DNA of 64,000 bases from Hyposmocoma kahamanoa (taxonomy: Eukaryota; Arthropoda; Insecta; Lepidoptera; Cosmopterigidae): NCBI RefSeq assembly GCF_003589595.1, contig NW_020654684.1, positions 3,137,494 to 3,201,493 of the forward strand, written 5' to 3'. The translations under genes were made by a program, and so were the position numbers. Positions 20,851 through 33,301 of this stretch are shown one piece after another. The notes beneath the pieces are model-generated. The model made no database searches, had not been told where the DNA came from, and saw only the letters and a list, made by a program, of their open reading frames with translations. Each line of letters begins with the position of its first letter. Position 1 is the stretch's first letter.

Positions 20851-22249
20851 GAGATCAAGAATTAAAATATTCAATAAAATACGAAATAATTTTTTGATAT
20901 AGTCGCCGAGTAGTCTACAAAACTAAAGAAATGGAAAATTGTTTCTACCATTGTAAATTTAAAATTTTGCATGCCGTTGAGTGGTAATATGTGCTGTATC
21001 TATCTGAAATTAACTTGTTTATAAACTTTTATTTAATTTTAACCATAACATCGTATGCAAATAAAATTATTTCATCACGACAAAGTTCAGGTCAAGAGGT
21101 CTACAAACAGGCAAAACTGGAATTCCTTTCCACTTACGACGTCCCGTATTAATCATATGTATAAGAGCTTGAATATCAATAGTATAATACTGATGGTTTG
21201 ATATCATTAGGTAGAGTCGCGGTAGGAGCGCGGTGGGCGCGCGGCGGGCGGTAGGCGCCAGAGCCACGCGTCGAACGACCCTCGGTCGCTTATGATGCCC
21301 TGGTACTTCGGTGTACAAGTGTCATAAATCTTATTAATTTCGATATTATTTTAGAAGAAAACATTAACAGAATCAAGTTATTATAATGACTGGCACTCTT
21401 AAAGGAAAACACAGTTAACTTGTGTGTAGATAATTTGTTATAACTTTTTCAGATACTTGACCGTTATGCGAAGTTGTCAAATACAGACTAAGATATTAAT
21501 TAAACGAAATACTATAATTGTAAGTAACGAAATATTACCGAAAGTGCAGTTATTGGCACTGCCAGTACAATGATTGGTAGATGTGGAAGAGTGTAATCAC
21601 TGGCACTCTTTATTTAGCAGTTAAATTAATTGATAAATGTAAATATTATCAAAAAGTGACTTCATACTTCATACTTCATACTTTGCATTTACATCGTTTA
21701 AAAAAATAACTAGGCAAAAAAAAAGTTTATTTCAACAATGATTAACATTGTTTCTTCTATACATTAAAACTCTCTTTACCAGAGAACTGTGCTCAGCAGT
21801 GAGGCATATGTATTAATCACGACAGATAGGGATTTATGGGAGCACATGCAACATCTTTAAGTAGGGATTACAACTTTTTAAATGTCAGGTGCTTCCTTAC
21901 TTTGTAAAAAAAACCTTAAATAAGTAAAGTAGTAAAGTACTTAAAAACCTCATAAAAAATAGGAAGCGTGCTTGTGTAGTCAAGTGCTCCTCACTGAACT
22001 TGGAGAGTGGAGTACACTAATGTGCCCCAAAAGAGACACTTGAACTCCCGAAAGTGGGGCTCATAGAGTGCTTACACTATTGTCCGCACTTTGTTGTACA
22101 AGTGTGATTAGATTATTCATTTCATTATGTTGTTGTAATTTGGACTTATCGAAAAGATACTTACTGAGGAATGTTTGGTGCTTACTGCAATGAAATGATC
22201 ATTGAAAGGTATCGATTGTTTGACGACGGCTAGGACTGTTGGCGTTAAA
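20851..22249. other. No gene; short repeats only
   Basis: Holds a (TTCATAC)3 microsatellite at 21661-21682 and two direct copies of CACTGGCACTCTT-like text at 21387 and 21596. A GC-rich patch lies at 21220-21295, and 21780-21815 has a short piece of the SINE/LINE 3' body (AGAACTGTGCTCAGCAGTGA). No coding frame was supported. Confidence 0.4.
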
Positions 22250-22372
22250 AAAGGTCCCAGGTTCGATTCCCAGTATTACCTAATTGGGAAACAAACATTT
22301 CTAATTGTGGTCTGGGTCTTCTATTTAGTACCTCCGGTGCTCATGGTTTAAAGGAAATTCCCTAGTTTGAGA
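22250..22372 (+). mobile_element. SINE-C copy
   Basis: GGTCCCAGGTTCGATTCCC (B box) is followed by TACCTAATTGGGAAACAAAC, TGTGGTCTGGGTCTTC, a TACCTCCGGT block and GGAAATTCCCTAGTTTGAG. It matches 20705-20850 in inverse orientation. Confidence 0.6.
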
Positions 22373-25254
22373 CGAGGTAACAGGAAGGTTTACTTCTTTA
22401 TTTCTTTTTATTGGCTGTTGGGTGTTGAGGTACTTGGAAAAATATTTGACGTAGAGACAAACATGCAAACACTGACAAATATGATCGTCTATACAATGCA
22501 GCCAGTGCGCGGTGACTCAAATTTGGTATTTGCTGTATTTGTCGTATTCGACAAGGCAAACACTTTGTCACACATGCTATCTACACATGGTGATTGTTTG
22601 ACAAATATATCAAATACGCAAATGCAAATAGCCCTGTGAAGTGCTACTATTGAAGTCAAAAGTGAATGCTAATATTTTCGAACCCAACTTGTCGGATTTC
22701 AGATTGATGTTGTTTAAAAAGTTTTCATCGACGTTCAAATAAAACGATAAGTATATTGTACACCCGAAAAACGTAAACTGTGTTACAATAACAATGTCTA
22801 CACGGTGGACTGTTGCATTTTTGGTGGGGTGTGGTAATGAAAACAAATGACAGGCGGCGATGCGCGTCACATAAAAAATTCAATTCATGGATGCACGAAA
22901 ATAGGAGCCCCGCTCAATTCAATATTCCAAAGCACACTTTTGACTGAGTAGGACTACGTAATATGTAGCAGGTCGAGAGAAGGCCGATCCTGAACAAAGA
23001 ATGTGGAGGAAATATTTCCGTTTTCCTTAATTTAATTTGGATAAATTGGCCTGAATTGTTTAGGAAAAAACAAATAATACAAATTTTCTTCGCACGAGAA
23101 AAATGAAAATTGCATCGTCTCAAGAAACAAATTTCAAAATTGGTATTGGGAGTCACTTCAACTGAAGGTAAAACCAAGTGATCGTTCATTCCGAATGTCT
23201 ACACAAAATTTAAGTTGCTTTACTGATGACAGTAATAACATGGTACTCTCGAGATGTGGTTATTTTTCCGCGGTTCACCGCTGAAATACGGCAGTTTACA
23301 ATCGGATCTGAGCGGCGCGGCGGTTGTAAATTGCAGCATTCTAACGAGTTAACTTCTCGTTACAACGCTATTATGGTTACAAAAATAACACCCAAATTGG
23401 TAGATAACAATTGCATTATTGTTTTGTTTAAAATAACAAAATTTTTAAAATACAGTGAACACTTGTTTATTTTTCTTGCAGAATGTGCAGCATTACTATT
23501 TTTATAAGTGCGCCAAGTGCGCTAATTTATATTAAAATTAATTTTATTAAGCATTAGTATGTATGACATACATCTTTCTGTCTAATTGCCTGTGCTTTAG
23601 AACTGAAGATAATTTTTAACTATAGTGATATACTTATGTCTTGTACTTGTGTAATAATGTGATATAAATTTACACGCATATTCAATTGTCACACTTAAAT
23701 TCTAAGTGTAAAGAAAAACAATTTTAGTTGTTTAATTTGATACACTGAGATTCCATCCATATGCGATTGCGAGTACTGATTGTATTGCAGTTATATTATT
23801 ACACACAAATGAATGAAAATAAATCACTTGTGATTAATGTTACAAGTCTTTGATTGTCATTACAAAAATAGACCACAATGACATTGCCAGAAGGTGTTCG
23901 TAGCTTTCCGATTTGTTTCTTTTCAATCTAAAAAACCTTGAGCTTATTTTAATATTATTATTCACGAAGTCACCAATGCGCTTTTATTCTGTGTAAATTG
24001 ATGCAATTTGTAATAAATCACCTTACAGAAGCACATTTTAAAGTCATACTTTTGCTTTTATGCTTTCCTGATGAAAATATGTCAAGTTAAATGCAATTTT
24101 TGATAATCCACGCTGCCGACATTGAAATTTTGTTCTAGGATAAGTAACTTCTTCAAAATTACAACACATTATGAAAAAATTACAACAACATCTATTTCTA
24201 AACATTATTTTATTGATATTGTTTTTAAATAGTTCTTTTTTGCCAAATGGTTACGCCTTTGTACAGTTACGTAACATTTTGAGATACTATTTAAAAAAAT
24301 AATATTATTTAAAAAAATATGAAAAAAATGCAATTCGAATTTTAATAATTTCACAAATAGATATAAAGACGTAATTCTGTTCAGGAACACAGTGACGCGT
24401 TTAAGGAGACTGTTTTAATTAGCAAAAGTACGATTTTTTTTAAACTAATTTAATTTCAGTTCCATATACAACAGAATTTTGGTTCAGAACTAAAAAGTAC
24501 GCCATTGTGACAGGGTTTATGAAATTATATTTGACAGATTAATGTACAGGTAGCAGAAAAAAATATAAAACATTCAAATCCATTTTTCTCAAAATATGAA
24601 TTTCGGACGAAGCGCACTTTTCACGGAGTGTACAGAATTATATTGATCAATAAAATATAGTCGTTACAGTCTACTTGCTCGATAAAGATGTTACCGCCCT
24701 TTTTATTCGTACCGCTAAACAGCAGGACATCCCCAAGCTGATCGAGATATGTACATCGAGGTCAGCTACTTCTATCCACGTTATATACGTTCAATATACA
24801 TATCTGTAGAGGAAAGTCCTGTTGACAATATGTTACGTTGTCGTTCTAAATACCATGAACACTCCTGACATTTTTTCGTAGTGTTATGACTACATTTTCC
24901 AATAGGTATAGGGTTAACGTCGTAAAAGAAGTTCAAGCTACCTGAATTTCTATAAATAACCGTAAATGCTCTTCCGTCCATTACGAAAAGTTATAAATTA
25001 AAATCTCTTTCACGTCTATGGACTCCTGGTACTTAGCTAAGTGACGATCTCAACATAATTTGTGTTAATGGGGATACTTTGAGAGCATCTGGGCTGTAAA
25101 AATGATTTAGACCAAATAAAGATAGTAAGGGGAACATAAAATTGTCGTAAAATTTTTGGCTTTCTAGAACTACATTGGGCATGTCATTTTAGGGGACCTA
25201 AATTGAAAATCATTTGGAAGTGTCGACATTTTTGTCACTCTCTTCATATATTCT
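22373..25254. other. Unassigned 2.9-kb stretch
   Basis: No gene or repeat family supported. 22480-22630 contains several TATTTG/CAAATA strings in both orientations, but no clean hairpin. Open frames of up to 93 codons have no recognisable domains. Confidence 0.35.
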
Positions 25255-25390
25255 TGATATATGTTCAATGTGATCATCATCACCTTTCACTCAGTACTTT
25301 CTGTGTACCTTGCGCTACTCTCTTCCATCCACGGCCTGCGACTTTGATGATGTCGTTTATCTATCTATCTGCAGGACTTCGCACGTGTTG
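25255..25390 (-). pseudogene. Endonuclease-reverse transcriptase C-terminal fragment
   Basis: On the minus strand: INDIIKVAGRGWKRVAQGT, the DD-x-V/I-K-VAG-x-W region just before the stop in RTE-like retroelements. It is followed by a GGTGATGATGATC tail, a typical short-repeat LINE 3' end. About 40 codons remain. Confidence 0.6.
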
Positions 25391-25579
25391 TACCGTCAAT
25401 GTGAAATCAGACTAAGCAAAATTCGTACTTTAAATACGTGAAACAACCGTTATCGATAAGCTACAATTGTATAATACAATAAATTGTTTATTTCTCTCTG
25501 TGGACCGTATGTAGTTCTTATAGGGCATCCAAGAAGAGAAGATAATAGGAAGCATAGGTGTGTACATGAAACAAAAGTC

Positions 25580-25806
25580 ATTCATCCCTTAGTTTCCTAC
25601 CCTTAGAGATGGAATATTTTCTTCAAATTTAAATGGGACCACTGCTGAGGTACCCTCTTTCCTACAAAAAAAGAATCATCAAAATCGGTTCGCGATAACT
25701 CCGGCGGGCATTTATGCCGGCCGGAGTTTTCGTACAACATACATACATACATACAAACCAAACATACAGACGAATTGAGAACCTCCTCCTTTTTTGAAGT
25801 CGGTTA
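25580..25806 (+). repeat. CCGACTT-type interspersed repeat
   Basis: Shares TTTTCTTCAAATTTAAATGG, GAGGTACCCTCTTTCC, AAAAGAATCATCAAAATCGG and the right end CCTCCTTTTTTGAAGTCGG with 48957-49217 and 58007-58252. The left end with the inverted AACCGAC is missing. A (CATA)n run at 25737-25754 lies inside. Non-autonomous, with no coding capacity. Confidence 0.75.
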
Positions 25807-25860
25807 AATATTTTCATTTCATTAGTTTCATTTCTTAAATATTTTTTATAAGTAAGTGTG

Positions 25861-26060
25861 CTAACGTGTTAGCCGGATGCGATCCGAGAAGTGGGCGAAA
25901 GTCGTCACTCCTTGGGTGCCCGAGGATTGAAAGAGATGGCGAGGACTGTTAAGAAGGCATTGGCGGGACGATCTCGATGGGTTTGAGAGGGAGTGGTGGA
26001 AGATCTCTAAAGACAGGGAGCAATGGAGGATTTTGCGGAAGATCTTAGTCCAGCAGTGGG
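25861..26060 (+). pseudogene. Endonuclease-reverse transcriptase C-terminal fragment
   Basis: One frame gives WRGLLRRHWRDDLDGFERE followed by WWKISKDREQWRILRKILV and QQW, the classic tail of insect endonuclease-RT retroelements. An in-frame TGA lies upstream (25928-25930). An R1-like copy in antisense begins about 10 bp after its end. Confidence 0.75.
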
Positions 26061-26070
26061 ACATAATACG

Positions 26071-26265
26071 GTACGGGACGAACAAGTCGCTTGGCTTGTG
26101 GTAAGCTACGCGCTTATCCATAACAGTTGCACACTCAAAATTTTAAATTGCAAAGATCTGAGGGGCACTGCCACTGCGCCCGACACCCTGAGACAAAGTT
26201 TACAAATCTAATATGCCTAGGGGGCAGATATAGATAGGAAAGTGGCAGTATTTCCCTTGATGAAC
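26071..26265 (-). mobile_element. R1-like retroposon, tail-less, diverged
   Basis: Antisense: GTACGGGACGAACAAGTCGC, TAAGCTACGCGCTTATCC, TGCAAAGATCTGAGGGGCAC, TGCGCCCGACACCCTGAGAC, AAAGTGGCAGTATTTCCC. Its 3' tail is missing, and it directly follows the LINE fragment ending at 26060. Confidence 0.75.
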
Positions 26266-26979
26266 TATAAAAAGCTTTACAACTACTATATGATAATAAA
26301 AAGTACCTATACGTTTCACAACTAACCATGTTTTTGTATTTCCACCATTCGCGTGGATCAACCGGAAATGTAACCATACAAAACAAAACATAACCATACC
26401 AGGAGACCAAAGTTATACAGAAGTTTATAATTCACAGCCCCCACTAATGGAACTCGACCATTTGACAAGGCGTTTACTCGATTATTAATAGAATACCAGG
26501 TGGCTCTTACTACAAGTACTTACCTACGGCAAAAGGTGCTTAAACCCCTCCCGTTAATGGGACACGTCATATTTTAAATTGATAATTGACAGTATACATG
26601 TAATTGACATTTAAATGCTATAATGTTGCGTGTTGGTTTTAACTATGTGTATTGTTACTGATTGTGTTTAATATAGGATACGTTATGTGTATTAGTAATT
26701 TTACTAGTAAATATTGGTTTTGATACTTAATATAATTACAGCGTCGTGATTATATTAGCCCGTTGCACGCTCCACGGCTGTGCATGTGTCTCCTCTAAAG
26801 ACGAGGTTTAGGTTATAAACCACCACGACTTTATACGATTTCTACTGGTTTTAAACCTATTTGACATCTAGGTATAATTACGTGGTTTTCCTTTACTGTT
26901 AATTAAAGGTAGATTTGTAAACATTTACAAATGTACGTAATTTGTACCGCCCATTGTACCACCGCTTATTTTTGATTTA
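26266..26979. other. No gene recognised
   Basis: Nothing recognised. Confidence 0.35.
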
Positions 26980-27044
26980 ATTGTATTGTATTTGTTTCCT
27001 TTTTTGGCGTACAATAAAGAATTGTTGTATTGTATTGTATTGTA
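26980..27044 (+). mobile_element. LINE-C 3' end with (GTATT)n tail
   Basis: TTGTTTCCTTTTTTGGCGTA followed by ACAATAAAGAATTGTT and a tandem GTATT tail (27026-27044). This is the sense form of the tail seen in antisense at 1996-2125, 12021-12140 and 19101-19245. Confidence 0.6.
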
Positions 27045-29551
27045 AATTAGAAATTAAAGTTACAAAGCACGGGTCGTCACAAGGAAATAAAAAACAGTTC
27101 CCGCTTATTTAATTAAACAAACATTAAAACCAAAAGTCTAAGCGTCCACAAATGATGTCTGATTAATCTGAACAAAAATAACACAGATTTCCAAATAGAC
27201 ACCCCAATACCAAAAAAAACAGCAATAACATAAGCAAAAATAAAAAACATAAATCGCAAAAGTACCAAGGCACCAGAAATTGATAGAATATACAGAAGGG
27301 TGAGCAGAAAACGGTTTCGCAAAACAAATTATAAAGCATAAAACACGATTTAGTGTGCTCTCTCGCCCCTCTGCAACCCTGCGCGTAATTACTGCTGAAT
27401 TAACCCTTTGGTTGCTCTTAGGGCCCTATAAGTAACAGTAGCATGGCATAATGTAGTTTCTGTTTAATAGTAAGGAAACATCGCGTAGAGTAGAAGCTTT
27501 GATTCTTTTTACATACATATACATATGTTATCACGCGTCTCCCATTGGGGTCGATAGACCTCATGAACCTTCATGCGTTACACTTTGAAAGAATGAAATG
27601 ACCGATGCGAATGGAGGAGAATCATTCACACTCGTTCATTCTTGGAGCTTTTAACCTTGAACTTTTTTAAGGTTCGATATTATGTTCGCTATGTAAATTT
27701 GTGCCGTCAATTTACTAACATTCATCCTTTTTACATGACCAAATCAGTTTTCCTTCTTATATGTAAATACTTAGATTATTAAGATCAACATATATCATTA
27801 AATGAACGAGCCGTTCTCATTTCTATACATTCTATAACTTATACTGATCAGTATTTCTAATGACCTCACAAAAAAAAACAAAGCAAGCTAAATGTTTATC
27901 AATAACTCACCGCCAAATGTTTATACTGCAATTCAAATTGATACAATAGCACAAAGTGCTCGGTAGTGGCACCCTATTGTAATGATGACAGATCGGTGTC
28001 GGGTGACAAGATGCAATTTGTGAGTAATGAATATAAAAAAACTTTGATGCCAATGTTGACAAATGTCAACAATGTTTGTTAAGTTTGTTCGCGATTTATT
28101 AAAAAACATATTATCATATTTCAGTTTTATTGCGTAGTAATTACGAATACATAGTGATTACGATTAAAGAAGAGAGCTTTTGACCGAATCCACCGACCTG
28201 TTCGTGAAAAATTGACATAGAAAATCATTTCGCTAAGATTGCACAGACTCATTTTCTGTTAATCAACAATAAATAAAAGAATAACATTCAAAATTATTTT
28301 TAAGTATTTTTTGAGTCACAATTTATGAGATATTGAAGACAACGGTAGAATAAAAAACAGCTTGCTGCGGCACCTGTGTCCAGATGAGCTCTCCGTATAA
28401 AACGAGGATGTGACAAAAAGCCGTATCCGCTTAAAGTAAATTTGGCGCGGCCCTGGAACCTCACCCTCTGGGGACTCTTGGCTTTTACAATTTGACAAAT
28501 GAAAACAGGGCTATCAAATTGGTGATTTCATCAATTACTGTACAATGACTGAAAATGCTTTATACATGAAATAAAATTTGTTTAATAGACACTAATAAAG
28601 CATTTAGACTCGAATCAATATTGGTCAGTTTCATTACGTATACAAAAGTCGAACCTGAAACGGGGAAATATATCCCCTAGTGCATAAAAAACTCTATAAT
28701 AATAACCCTAAAACTGTGGTAAATATATAAAAATAAATGAAAAAAATGTGAATGTGTCAGCCCTACGAACCACTAGATCTATCCCAGTACTTGGCAATGT
28801 TTTGACTCCACCGCTTCCCCTGCATAAATCACGCGCCTAATGTACCGGCTCCCTTATCTAATCTCATCTCATCTTCCGAACATACTCCCTATCAACCTGA
28901 AGATAAAATGCATATTTGCTTAACAAATTGTCACTCATAGTGCAGCGGACGAGGTTATACCATACAAACGTATGTAAACTCTATGCCATAGAGCATAAAT
29001 TTTGATATTGAATGCGTATTTCGAAATACGATCTGTAGCTTAATACTGTAGTAAAGAAACATGTGCCTTAAATGACAGACACGTAAGTATAATTTTGATA
29101 ATCAAGAAATAAGATTGTAGTTTGATAGTCTTGTATTTTATACAAAGTTATATTTGCTATTGCTATTCTGTAGTTGTAATTTAACTCTTTGACATAAGGA
29201 CGATGATAATAGAAATTGTTGAAGTGGCAGTGGTAATGCTAAAATGGTGACATGCAATCCACATGAAAGCTTTCGGATTAGTGTTTGATGACGTCATTAT
29301 TTTTTTCAAATGACTATCGTGTTGCGATTTTCTCCGCTCCTAAGGGAGGCACGGGGGAAAGTATTTTGTTTCGTTTACGATTTAGTGATTTATTGTTGTT
29401 TGTAGCAATTTTCTAAGTGACATTCGTGTATCAGGTGTCGTTTAAGAAATTTTTCGGAGAAAAAAAACGACTAGGTTACATTTAAAATAAGAATTTTTTG
29501 CACGTGCATGACAAATGCCGAAGATCATCCCGCCAAGTACAAAAACCATTT
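27045..29551. other. Unassigned 2.5-kb stretch
   Basis: No gene supported. A hydrophobic 69-codon minus-strand frame (27113-27322) is an AT-composition effect. 27530-27570 faintly resembles the 3' UTR of RTE-like elements in antisense but is too short to call. Confidence 0.35.
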
Positions 29552-31260
29552 TTTTTTTAATAAAAAATAAGTGCGCATTTGATCTCCATCTCACCTGATG
29601 GAAAGTGACGATTAGGTCGAGGATGTAGCATGCACACCTTAATAATGCCTATTCACTCTCGCTTGAAAAGGTCCAAGTTATAGCTTTCGGGGAACAAGTC
29701 CGCAGGCAGGGAATTCCACTCCCCAGCCGCTCGCCATACAAATGTGGAAGCGAAACATTTCGTGCGAATCCGGGGAATATCCACAACATAGGGGTGGAAT
29801 ACCCGCCCACGTCTAGTCTCCCGATGATGGAAAGGGGAAGGCGGAATCAAATTATGCAATTCCATCGCACACTCTCCGTGATATATCCTGTAGAGTCCAG
29901 CCGATAAGCTGGCAACTCTATGGCGGTGTTCAAGGCTCTGCAGCTTCGCGTCTACTAGTTCCGAGTCACCTATAAGTCTCTTAGCACGCTTATCTATTGA
30001 ATCCAAGGTGGCCAGTTGGTATTTAGCAGAGCCATCCCATAAGTGGCAGCAGTACTCCATACACGACCGGACTTGTGTTTGGTACAGCTGAAGCAACTGT
30101 CCCGGTGCGAAGTATCGCCTCACGAAAGGAAAGGATGCTGGCTTGGCTGCATTTTTGGCCATGGATTCAATGTAACTGCCGAAGTTCAGATTGGACGACA
30201 GGTCCATTTTAAGTAGGTGAAGACGGTCGGCTATCGGTATGGATATATCACGAAAAGTCAGAGTCAGGTGAAAGGGACTCCGTTTAGTGGAGAAAAGACA
30301 CGCTGCGTTTTGGTAGCATTAAATTTGACAAGATTGGCATCGCCCCAATCGGAGACTGCCTTAGGTGTCAAATTCAAACGACTAACCATGAACTCTCGAC
30401 AAGACTGGATTTCTTCTCCACTGACCCTTGCATTGGTCAAGTGCCTATCCACAACTGTGCTGTCATCAGCATACCCAAAGGTACCTGGAATCAATATATT
30501 GTTTATATGCAGCAGAAAGAGGGTTGCGGACAGTACAGAACCCTGAGGAACTCTCTATATATCGCCATGTGTTCGGAAGAGTAGCCTTGTAAGACCACTC
30601 GAATCGAACGTTCATTCAAGAAATCCGAAATCCAATTGCAAAGGTCAGTGGGAAGCCCATAAGAGGGAAGCTCGCTTAAAAGCCTTGCGTGGCAGACCCT
30701 GTCAAAGGCCTTAGAAATGTCTGAAGATACTGCAATGGCTTCGCCATGCCCTTCTATAGCCTCGCTCCATAAGTGAGAGGCATACACAAGAAGATCCCCA
30801 GTAAATCGCCCTCTTCGGAATCCGTATTGGCGATCACTGCGGAGAACGTTGTCTTCAAGGTACGACAGGAGACGGTTGTTAAGTACACGTTCCATAGTCA
30901 TGCAGAGTATGGAAGTGACTGAGATAGGTCTATAGTTGACAGGGTCACCTCTGCTTCCTTTTTTAGGCACTGGTTGCACATTTGCAAGCTTCCACGACCT
31001 GGGAACTACACCAGACTCAAGCGAGAGGCGATACAGCCGTGTGAGAATAGGAGACAACTCAGGCGTACAGTTACGCAGGACTATTGCTGGAATTCCATCT
31101 GGCCCGCTAGCTTTATGCACGTCTAGACTTCGGAGAGTTCTGAGTACCTCTTTTTGGCGTATGCGAACTGGCGCCTCCAGTCTGAGGTAATGAAGGTCGT
31201 AGGTATCCTGCGGCATCCAGACGCGAACTCTCTGCAAAGAGTGATGCGAAGAGATTCGGC
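29552..31260 (-). pseudogene. LINE-A, 5'-truncated and frameshifted
   Basis: Best-preserved retroelement here. On the minus strand it encodes a reverse transcriptase in pieces: KASGPDGIPAIVLRNC, VNYRPISV, QYGFRRGRFTGDLLV, SDISKAFDRVCHARLL (motif A with its Asp), DLCNWISDFLNERSIRVVL. A shift near 30555 moves VPQGSVLSATL (motif B) to another frame. FGYADDSTVVD (motif C, catalytic YADD) follows with LTPKAVSDWGDANLVKFN. A further shift near 30230 leads into the C-terminal region (YFAPGQLLQLYQTQVRSCME, HLWDGSAKYQLATLDSIDKR). The 3' UTR has TAATGCCTATTCACTCTCGC in antisense and ends in a poly-T (copied A-tail) at about 29552-29560. The endonuclease domain is absent. At least two frameshifts make it inactive. 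Confidence 0.88.
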
Positions 31261-33060
31261 TAGATTTATAGAAAAATATATGTACTTTGCAATGGTACGT
31301 GTCGTTTTAGTGTAGGCACTGGGAATTATGGAATAAACAAATATTTTTATTAAAAAAATATTTGTGTGTTTTGTATTTATTGTTCATCACCCAGAGAACG
31401 ATTTCGGCCTTATACCTACTACAATTGACCGCGCAGAGTTCGCATACGAATGTATTTACTTTGTCAGAAAGTCTGACAATAACCTAAAACAAATACAATT
31501 ATTTTAATATCAAATCTTTATGGCCCTGTTACATGTTAATACTGTAGATTTTCAATATTTTATGACATAAATTAAAAAATTATTTTTAACTGCATAATTT
31601 ATATACTAAAGTTGTTTTTGTCAGAATATGGGCCATGCATGATCTTTAATTATATATTAAAGAAACAAACTCAGAAGAAAAACATGGAAAAAGCTTATCA
31701 CCGGAAACTTTATTTTGCAATAACTTCGTATTAACAACAGCAATAATTACGAAATAATTTTCAAAAAGGATATCTAAAAACACCATCAGCCAAATATCAA
31801 GAGAAATAACAAACGAATTACTCCCTAATAATTCTTAAATCCTTGAAATCGCATGGGACGACCGTACCATTTCTAATCCGAAGCTACCACATTAACCGAT
31901 ACAACTGTACAAAACAAAAATCCCAAAAACAATCATTGCAATACAAATTTTTCCTTTAGAAAATGTAACTTTGTTTATGTACACCGAAACAATGTTATGG
32001 AAATTCTTGTTTGAGCAAATATGCACTGTATTATTACATGAAATAAAGATGTTAATGGATGTAATGACAAAATTTGTACAAGTTTCCCTTGTTTCAATTT
32101 TCCAGCTCAGTGGTCCCGTCGGACCGAGATTGGATGGCTAAATGTATGACTATGGGTTGCAGATGGTAGCAGAATGCTGGTTTCGCGTCGCAGGCGTTAT
32201 GTCAGTGGGAGTGCATAATGATTGATGGAAAAGATAGCTCTTAAATACCACCAGGCAGTGGGACACAGCCATTAAGATAGCAAAATTCATGAACAGTCAC
32301 GTGAACACTCGCTGCGCTCCCAACATACTTCTTTTGCCTTCTCAACTTGCATAAGTCTCTTCAAACACACTCATTTATTCTGGTACTATCAAGGACATCC
32401 TAAATAAGATTGAGGTACGTCTGTCGAGGTCTTCCTTTTCACACGTTTCAATCTATGTGTCGTCAATTATTAATAACCATTCTTGAGATCCGTGAACGAC
32501 GTGGATTGAAAGAGAAAGTGATGATGAAAAGAAAGAAAGATAAAGTAGTTTTGGTAAATGGAGCGGAGGAATGAAAGCAGATATTGTGAAAGGCAACATT
32601 GGAAGATGACGGGCGCAAAGGACGCTCTCAGATGAAATGTTGCGAGAATGTTCTTAAAAAGTCGTAGTGGGAAGAATAGGATGGGATGTATGAAAAGATT
32701 GATGAAAGTAAGCGAAGCGAGAGATGCAAATCGACTCATCCGAAGAACAGAGTCCGATGTGATTATACAGCGAACAGATACATTATTTCGTTATTCAAAC
32801 TAAGGCCTATCTAAAGGTGTAGTCAGAATTTTTGTATGTTATTTCGTTTCGAAAATATAAAATCGAACAACAGTCCATCTGATATCCACAGCGAAAAACA
32901 ACGATAGAAGTGTACAGTATCCTGAGAATAAATAGTGCTGCACAAAGGCCTTTGTTCTATGGATTGGTGACCGATAGTCGTAGCCTGACCCAATGGGAAT
33001 CCGAAGACAATGTTCATCAAAGTTAGTTTATTGTTTCATATAAGTTTGATTTTGTTTAAT
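31261..33060. other. Unassigned 1.8-kb stretch
   Basis: No gene supported. 32600-32760 contains GTATGAAAAGATTGATGAAAG followed by AAGCGAAGCGAGAGATGC, which hints at the last codons of an RTE-like element. It is too decayed to annotate. Confidence 0.35.
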
Positions 33061-33061
33061 G

Positions 33062-33099
<38 letters not shown>

Positions 33100-33301
33100 G
33101 CTCACAATCAACATAGCCCCGCACTAGGGAAACCCTGTGTCGCGGGTGCTATGGACACACACATAGACAACCACAAATTACACCCAAACTCACGAGAGAA
33201 ATAAATGTAGGCCATACAAATATTTCCCCCGGCCCGGGAATCGAACTTGGGACCTCTGCGTGGCAGTCCGGCATGGTAACCGTTCGGCCACGGAGGCAGT
33301 T
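33061..33301 (-). mobile_element. SINE-A, full-length with long (ATT)n tail
   Basis: Minus strand: head CTGCCTCCGTGGCCGAACGG (A box) and GTTCGATTCCCGGGCCGGG (B box). Body: AAATATTTGTATGGCC, CATTTATTTCTC, TTTGTGGTTGTCTATG, CCCGCGACACAGGGTTTCCC and GTGCGGGGCTATG. The 3' end is about 12 ATT/TAA units (33062-33098). The apparent microsatellite is therefore the SINE tail. It aligns over its whole length with 52362-52588. Confidence 0.85.

Noticed and set aside
27113..27322. Hydrophobic 69-codon frame as a membrane protein
   Set aside because: The Phe/Leu/Ile-rich content follows from AT-rich composition; no family resemblance or gene context.
32460..32760. RTE-like C-terminal coding fragment
   Set aside because: Only a few codons resemble the family; no frame carries the diagnostic motifs.
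33010..33204. Poly-Asn reading frame
   Set aside because: It is the (TAA/AAT)n tail of an antisense SINE-A, not a protein with an Asn repeat.
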